A DNA stretch of 64,000 bases from Setophaga petechia (lineage: Eukaryota; Chordata; Aves; Passeriformes; Parulidae): assembly GCA_024362935.1 (NCBI GenBank), contig JANCRA010000001.1, forward strand, positions 51,433,501-51,497,500, written 5' to 3'. Below, piece by piece: positions 58,583-64,000 of the stretch. The position numbers were made by a program, and so were the translations under genes. The notes under the pieces are model-generated. The model was not told the origin of the DNA. It did not search any database and saw only the letters and a list, made by a program, of their open reading frames with translations. Numbering within the stretch: the stretch's first letter is position 1; each line of letters starts with the position of its first letter.

Positions 58583-61401
58583 TCAATGAACTCTATTATT
58601 TCAGAAATAAATACAAACACCAAAATGCAAGGTGTTTTGCTTTGAAATGTCTCAATTGAATACAAAAATATTGATGCAAGGAGCAATTTTAAATTGGAAG
58701 TTCAGATGTTTTAGTTAATAAAATTTTTAAGTTCAGTGCCTCAGACAAAATTTCAGGTATTTTCACTACAGCAAAAGAACTGAAAGGACACACCCACAAA
58801 ACATTCTGGTATCAACAGATCTATAGCATTTTCCACAGAGATATTTTCTATGAATGCTTCTCTCACCTCTGTCTGTATCACTTTGACCCAAAGTGAGCAA
58901 AGTCTCTTAAGAGCACGCGTAACTTCAAAAGTATGAACAGTCCCACCACAAACAAAATCTGACTTAGAAATAAAGTGTTTTCTTTAAATTCTTTCTTCAG
59001 GAAAGCAATGACAGCAGTTACAAAGGATCCCTACTGTAGAAGCTCCACATCTTAGAATTGTGCCCATCATTTGAGAGAGGATCTCCTTAAAAATATGTAT
59101 TTAAGCATTTTTAAGATGCACAGTCCAGCACAGCTGCAAGAGGGAATGGAAGAGATGTAGCTATTTTGAACAGATTTCTTTCTGCACCAGAAAGAAGTGT
59201 ACGTGCAAAGTGCACTGACTTGCACACAGGAGGATTATGTCATACTGCATTATACCAAACCTGTATGCTGCCCATTGACTTCAGGGGTAATCAGCAAGAG
59301 AACACCAGTATTTTCAAGCAGGGCGGCGTGGGTGTTATACCACACTCCCCTCCAATTACTTATGGAGACTGCAGTCACAGTGTGTGAAATGGATGGATTA
59401 TAATAGACTTTCCTTCCACTGCTGCGAGGCCCTGATGTGCACACTCCTCCCCTTCAGAACAAGCAGCACTGGCAATTGCCTACGTCAGATTTCTGTTAAA
59501 AATGTCACAAATATTTCTCCTGTCCCAATATTTCCCTAATTTATCTGATACTAACTTTCCTGCTTTCATAGTTCATTCCTAACCACTCTAATTAAACTTA
59601 TTGATTGCTTCAGAGGAAGGATGTGAAGGGAATGGGAATGCTTTTTACCTTTCTTCTACCTCCCAACTCTGAACAGCTGCTCCTCAGAAATAAGCTCACC
59701 CTTTTAATTAGGTGCATTTAACTTAGGCTGGGTATGACCTAGAGATCTTAGTGAACAGTGGAACAGTGGATGATTTGGGAACCTGTATTCCTGGGATCCC
59801 ACAGTCAAGGGGGGCATGCTGGCAGCCTGCACACAAGGAACTAGCTGGCAGCTCAGCAGAGATATCTGGGTTGCTATAGACTTGTCAGAAGTTACAAAAC
59901 CCATCCAGGGATTTGGAACTTCTCTGAGGATTGGCTCAGACCAAGCCATACTTTGTCACAGGCTGATAGGAGGGCCAAATATATATACAAAATATATTTT
60001 CTGGTCTTTTCTCCCTTTCCTTTTGCCTTCTCAGGGAGTTCTGATAACTGTTCCACATCCATCAACCTCAGCACTGTCACTTTGCATGTTCCTCTCAGTC
60101 CAAGTCCCATCTTGGCTATTTCCCATCTTGGGATATTTCCAGACCCTCTCTGTCACCTGCATTGTGGCTGCACCTCAGCTTTGCTCCCCGTCCCAGCTGC
60201 CAGCACCCTCCCAAAGTATGGTCAGACCAGCTGGGCTGTCCTGGTGTGGCAGAGCTGGGCCACTGAGATGGACAGAATGCAGGGGGCCAGTACAGCCCTC
60301 AATGTCTAATTAGTCATTACTAAAATACATAGTGACAAGACATATTAGTACTTTGAAAAGCTCTTATGAGTGGGGAAAAAAGCTGGGAAGTAGAGAGAGG
60401 AAAAAACCTTTCTCTTGGAAATGTAAAGTCCAAAGCAGAAATAATGTATTTCAGTGACCATACATCCCAGTTTAATGCTAATGTATCCTCCTTGAAAGAC
60501 TTGCAGTTTAACACAGAGCTATATTCTTTCATATTCTTTGACATAATAAAACACATACATTTATGTATGGCTGTAAAACCATATTATTTTTAAAAGTTAT
60601 TTCATTGAAGTAGTTGACCTTTTTATGTTTCATGGATACATTTCTTATACAGTAATAGAAAAACTGACTGTAAACCACTTTATGTTGAAGTATATGCTCA
60701 TTTAAATATTATAACATAGATTATTAGAGACCACTATGTGGTATTTGAGATTTTAGAGATAAAGAAATGGCCAAAAAAACCCAAAAAACAATAATATGAA
60801 ATTTCTACTTAGAATTCCCCTCTTATTTGTTTGGACTTAAATTTGATTTTATTATTTTTAATTTTATACTCTTGGGTTCTAAAATGTTCAGCAATTATCT
60901 GATTTGTAGCTACAATTGTAGTATGTTTACTTGTAAAATGTCTTTCAAATTAAGATCATTATTCGTACTTTTAGATTTTCCCTTAACTTTGCAACTGAAC
61001 ATTTGCAGCTCAACAAGAAGCAGCAGTATTTTTCACATTCCAAATGGTTCTAATGCTAAGGCATTTTGCTGATTTAATGGCTGGTTTTGCAGGATAGAAA
61101 AAATACTAATAATTCTCAGCAAGCAGAAAATCAACAGCTATCGTTTTTCAAATGGGATTTCTGTAGCTCTGTCAAGTGTCCCATATTGTAAAAAGGAAGG
61201 GAAATTCAATTCTGTGTTTGATTTTGCCTCCAGAGGCAAGATCTTGATGCATCTTTCTCTGGAACCCAAAATACCAAATAATGTGGAACCCTAAGGGGAC
61301 TGAGAGGCTTAAACACAAGACTCAAGTGTTAGGGGCACCTGAATCACTTGGGCCAAAGTATTCAATAACATATTTAGTGCTTAAAAGCTCCTGCCGCCTT
61401 C
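58583..61401. other. Unique non-coding DNA, no gene seen
   Basis: AT-rich, especially 60540-61080. Overlapping frames of up to 165 codons at 59816-60313 on both strands carry no recognised domain. No repeat family identified. Confidence 0.5.
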
Positions 61402-61634
61402 AGATGCCTTCCATCAATGTCCAGGGATGGGGCACCCACTGCTTCTCTGAGACCCAATTCCAGTTCCTCACCACCCCACAGTAACAAATTCTTCTAATAT
61501 CCAATCTAACCTATCCTCTTTCAACTTAAGTCAATTTCTCCTTCCCTTACCACTTTCTGCCGTGGCAGAAAGTCCTTCTCCAGTTTTTCTGCAGGCCCCT
61601 TTTAGGTACTGAAAGGACACAATCTGGGTTGGCT
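61402..61634 (-). mobile_element. CR1 LINE fragment (minus strand)
   Basis: Clear reverse-complement CR1. On the + strand it shows 'TGTCCAGGGATGGGGCACCC', 'CAATTCCAGTTCCTCACCAC', 'CTTCTAATATCCAATCTAAC', 'CCTATCCTCTTTCAACTTAA', 'AGTCCTTCTCCAGTTTTTCT' and 'GCCCCTTTTAGGTACTGAAA' in the expected order. Both the 3' tail and the 5' body are absent, so it is an internal ~230-bp piece. Divergence is moderate. It is non-coding now. Confidence 0.88.
61552..61573. repeat. 22-bp inverted repeat inside the CR1 fragment
   Basis: ACTTTCTGCC, a 2-nt centre (GT) and GGCAGAAAGT form a perfect 10-bp stem. It sits where most CR1 copies lack such symmetry, so it probably arose by local mutation or templated repair in this copy. 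Confidence 0.85.
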
Positions 61635-63301
61635 CTTTCCAAGTTTTATTTTCCCTTGCCCAGGAGCAAGGGAAAAACAGGTTTATGCCTACAATTTCAG
61701 GACAGTCAGGGCAGAGGAGGATCTCTGGGAAGGTTGATGGGCACATTTTCCCAGCTTGGTGGGTTCTCACTGCTCACAAGTGTGAGCTCTTGAGCTGAGT
61801 TAGATGTGTGTGAGCATCCACATCTCCATGCACAGAGGGCATTTTGTAACCCACTGTAAAAGGCAACGGTTAGGTGAAATAATTTAAGCAGAAGTTCCCA
61901 GCATCTTAATTTCTCACTCAAGCTTACTTCTGGGTGCTGAGGGCCTGATTGCCATTCCCTGCACACAGCAGCTGCCGTGGCTACTCTGAAAGCAGCGCTG
62001 AGGAAGGAACGTGGCTGTGCACATTAGCAGAGTTTCAGTGGGGTTGGAGCCAGCAGGCATCACACAGGCATTTTTCAATGAGTAACTGCTCACTGAGCAC
62101 CTCACATGACTGTTTTTAATTCCCAGGGGAAGCTGCAAAGTTACAGCAAACTCAATGCCACAACAGTTTTGGTTTACTGAAAGGTAGTTGGGAATCCTCT
62201 CAGCCTTTTCCTGAAGCAAAATGCATTTGGAAAGGGGACTGCTACTGAAGAACAGTGGAAATTTTCAGCCAAATCTCAGGCTACAGCTGCATCCCCTGGT
62301 GATTTTCCCTGCTCCCAGTGATGCCAGGTCAGACCTGTAGGCTCAGTTTACCTGACTGGCTGAAGTGAGGTATGGACTCTACATCATGGCTGTGTCACAG
62401 CTGCCTTAGCAATCTGCAAAGCAGTCAAGACTGATGAACATTACCCACATCCCTTTCTCAGTTTCTTTGGGTGGCTATGAGGCTGTTTTTTTATTTTCCT
62501 GACAGCTGCATCAGGTATTGGGCAACCCTGATAATATTTTTCTAAATAAACCAAATGTGCAGTTCTTGGAAGTTTTTAAAAGGTCAAAGACAAGGTAGTG
62601 AATTCCCTGGAGACTGACAGCAGGGTCCTTACACAATATTTAACTGCAATGTCTCTTCAGAGGAAACAAGGATGATGGTCTGAAGAAAACATATGGAAGG
62701 ACCACACTGTGTGTTTTGCTCTCTGTGCTTCACAGGACAGCTGGAGAGGCCAGGAAAGCTTCAATACACCAAATAAAGATGTGTTGGAGAGGAATGAGGG
62801 GCAGAAGATGGTACCAAGTACTGCAATGGAAGGCAAGAAATCCAAGGTGTTGGAAGAATTCCTTTGATTTAACACCTAGGGAAATACAGGCTGGTGTCAG
62901 CTCAGGCAAAAGGAAGAAGGAAGTTTTATGGGGGAAGATGCTGTACATTTGTTTACATCCACAGAGAATGTATGAACAGACTTCACACTAATTTGCGCCC
63001 AGAAGACCTCCTCCAACACCCCTCTGGACACCCCACCAGCCAGCTGTCTTCAGCCCGGCTCCCACATATTTGCCTATTCCTATGTCTTGCCTATTCTAAA
63101 AAAGCAGGGAAATGCTCAGCACAATCAGACATACAACTAAAAAAAAACCCAAAAACCCAAACCCTCTGTTTTTAAATAGTTTTTGTAGTGTAGATTGATG
63201 AAATGATCTGTACTCCCCCCCCACACCACCTTCTGACATGCATCCATTGCTTGACAAAGCAGGTAGTCACACACACTCCACATGAATGCACCCGTGGCCA
63301 G
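61635..63301. other. Unique non-coding DNA, no gene seen
   Basis: Open frames of up to 101 codons on both strands are unassigned. No repeat family recognised. Confidence 0.5.
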
Positions 63302-63315
63302 GTTGCCTTGGAAAC
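63302..63315. promoter_or_regulatory. X-box-like (RFX-type) site
   Basis: GTTGCCTTGGAAAC consists of a perfect GTTGCC half-site, 2-bp spacer and GGAAAC half-site (complement GTTTCC), close to the RFX X-box pattern. About 70 bp downstream is a small CpG cluster (TTCGCGGCG near 63374), unusual for the surrounding DNA. Regulatory activity is inferred. Confidence 0.35.
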
Positions 63316-64000
63316 CATCACTGCTACCTAATATTGTTATAATTGGCAAGAAAATATAGGTTTTCTCCAATGATTCGCGGCGTGTTTCCATTTTACATAA
63401 ATACAAGCTTTCCATCTGCAGTTTTCTGAAGGTTTACTTCGCTTTTCCCCCAGAAATTTTAGAGACATTTTCTCCGCAGAAAAATTAAACTGTTGTTTGA
63501 ATGTCAGAAATGGTGTTGTATCAGTGCAGGGGGCCATACAGCAATTCCAGCTTCCCTGTGTCTGTCAAGAGGGACTTCTGTCATTCAGGAGAAGGAGCCC
63601 TGCAGTTCTCCCTGCTGCATTTAATTCTGTGCACAGCTCTGAAGTTAGAACAGGTCAGCCCAAATGCTCCCGCACAACTCTGCTCAGGCTGCATGCTTTC
63701 CACACACCATCTACCTTATCCAGCAAAACTAGTGGAAACCCTGAGCAGATTTGACTGTATGAACATTTCCAGCGCAGACCAGGGTTATTATGGGATGTGC
63801 TCACCCAGCACACAGCTTTCAAGGGAGCGTCTGGAGAGGAACCTTAGATGCTCCCCTAAGGAAGGGTTACATAAAAGCTACACATGTGTCCTCATTGCAT
63901 GTACTTACCAGAAAGAGATAAATGAACTCTTGGTGCTGTGGCACAGATAGACCCCAAACCCTGTGCTTCTTAGGAGATCAGCAGCCTGCAGCTACTCCTC
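63316..64000. other. Non-coding DNA to the window end
   Basis: A 149-codon + strand frame (63501-63950) overlaps an 85-codon frame in another phase. It includes no recognised domain and is probably chance. A gene could begin beyond the window edge. Confidence 0.45.

Noticed and set aside
1..64000. Bacterial-type features: operons, ribosome-binding sites, CRISPR arrays, rho-independent terminators
   Set aside because: The window is vertebrate nuclear DNA by its repeats and coding density. Direct repeats are isolated pairs and not spacer arrays, and hairpins lack gene context.
1..64000. tRNA, rRNA and microRNA genes
   Set aside because: No cloverleaf with both internal promoter boxes and no known mature microRNA sequence was recognised. 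The only tRNA-like words fall inside MIR-like SINE remnants.

Overview
The window reads as nuclear DNA of a bird, most likely a passerine. The sequence is AT-leaning and poor in CpG. Its recognisable repeats are CR1 retrotransposon fragments with the avian 3' tail, old MIR-like SINE remnants, and three solitary LTRs whose sequences resemble families I know from songbird genomes. These assignments come from recalled family features, not from a database search. No stretch can be assigned to a known protein. The open frames are short (175 codons at most), often overlap on both strands, and none carries a domain I recognise apart from the CR1 ORF2 remnant. It is best read as an intergenic region or a very long intron.

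Layout. From 1 to about 39.8 kb the DNA is mostly unique and non-coding, with a CR1 tail at 2.8 kb, a MIR-like SINE at 18.7 kb, a weaker one at 29.7 kb, homopolymer runs, small tandem duplications and two clean hairpins (2.26 and 11.6 kb). From 39.8 to 49.4 kb lies a retroelement cluster: a 5'-truncated CR1 (39846-40164, + strand), a plus-strand ERVL-like solo LTR (about 40753-41378), a long minus-strand CpG-rich LTR of 1301 bp flanked by a perfect 5-bp target duplication (45813-47113), and a short minus-strand LTR (about 48982-49400). From 49.4 to 64 kb the DNA is again mostly unique, with three older minus-strand CR1 pieces (54.3 weakly, 58.2 and 61.4 kb) and two X-box (RFX-type) palindromes (50237 and 63302).

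Two short segments (20222-20364 and 50640-50720, both + strand) are bounded by plausible splice sites and hold open frames. They are the only candidates for exons of a host gene and remain weak. I found no tRNA, rRNA, CRISPR array, bacterial operon or intact retroviral gene. I do not see an undescribed biological system. The most checkable observations are the dated LTR insertions with their regulatory motifs, the 17-bp perfect hairpin, the RFX-type sites and the exon candidates.
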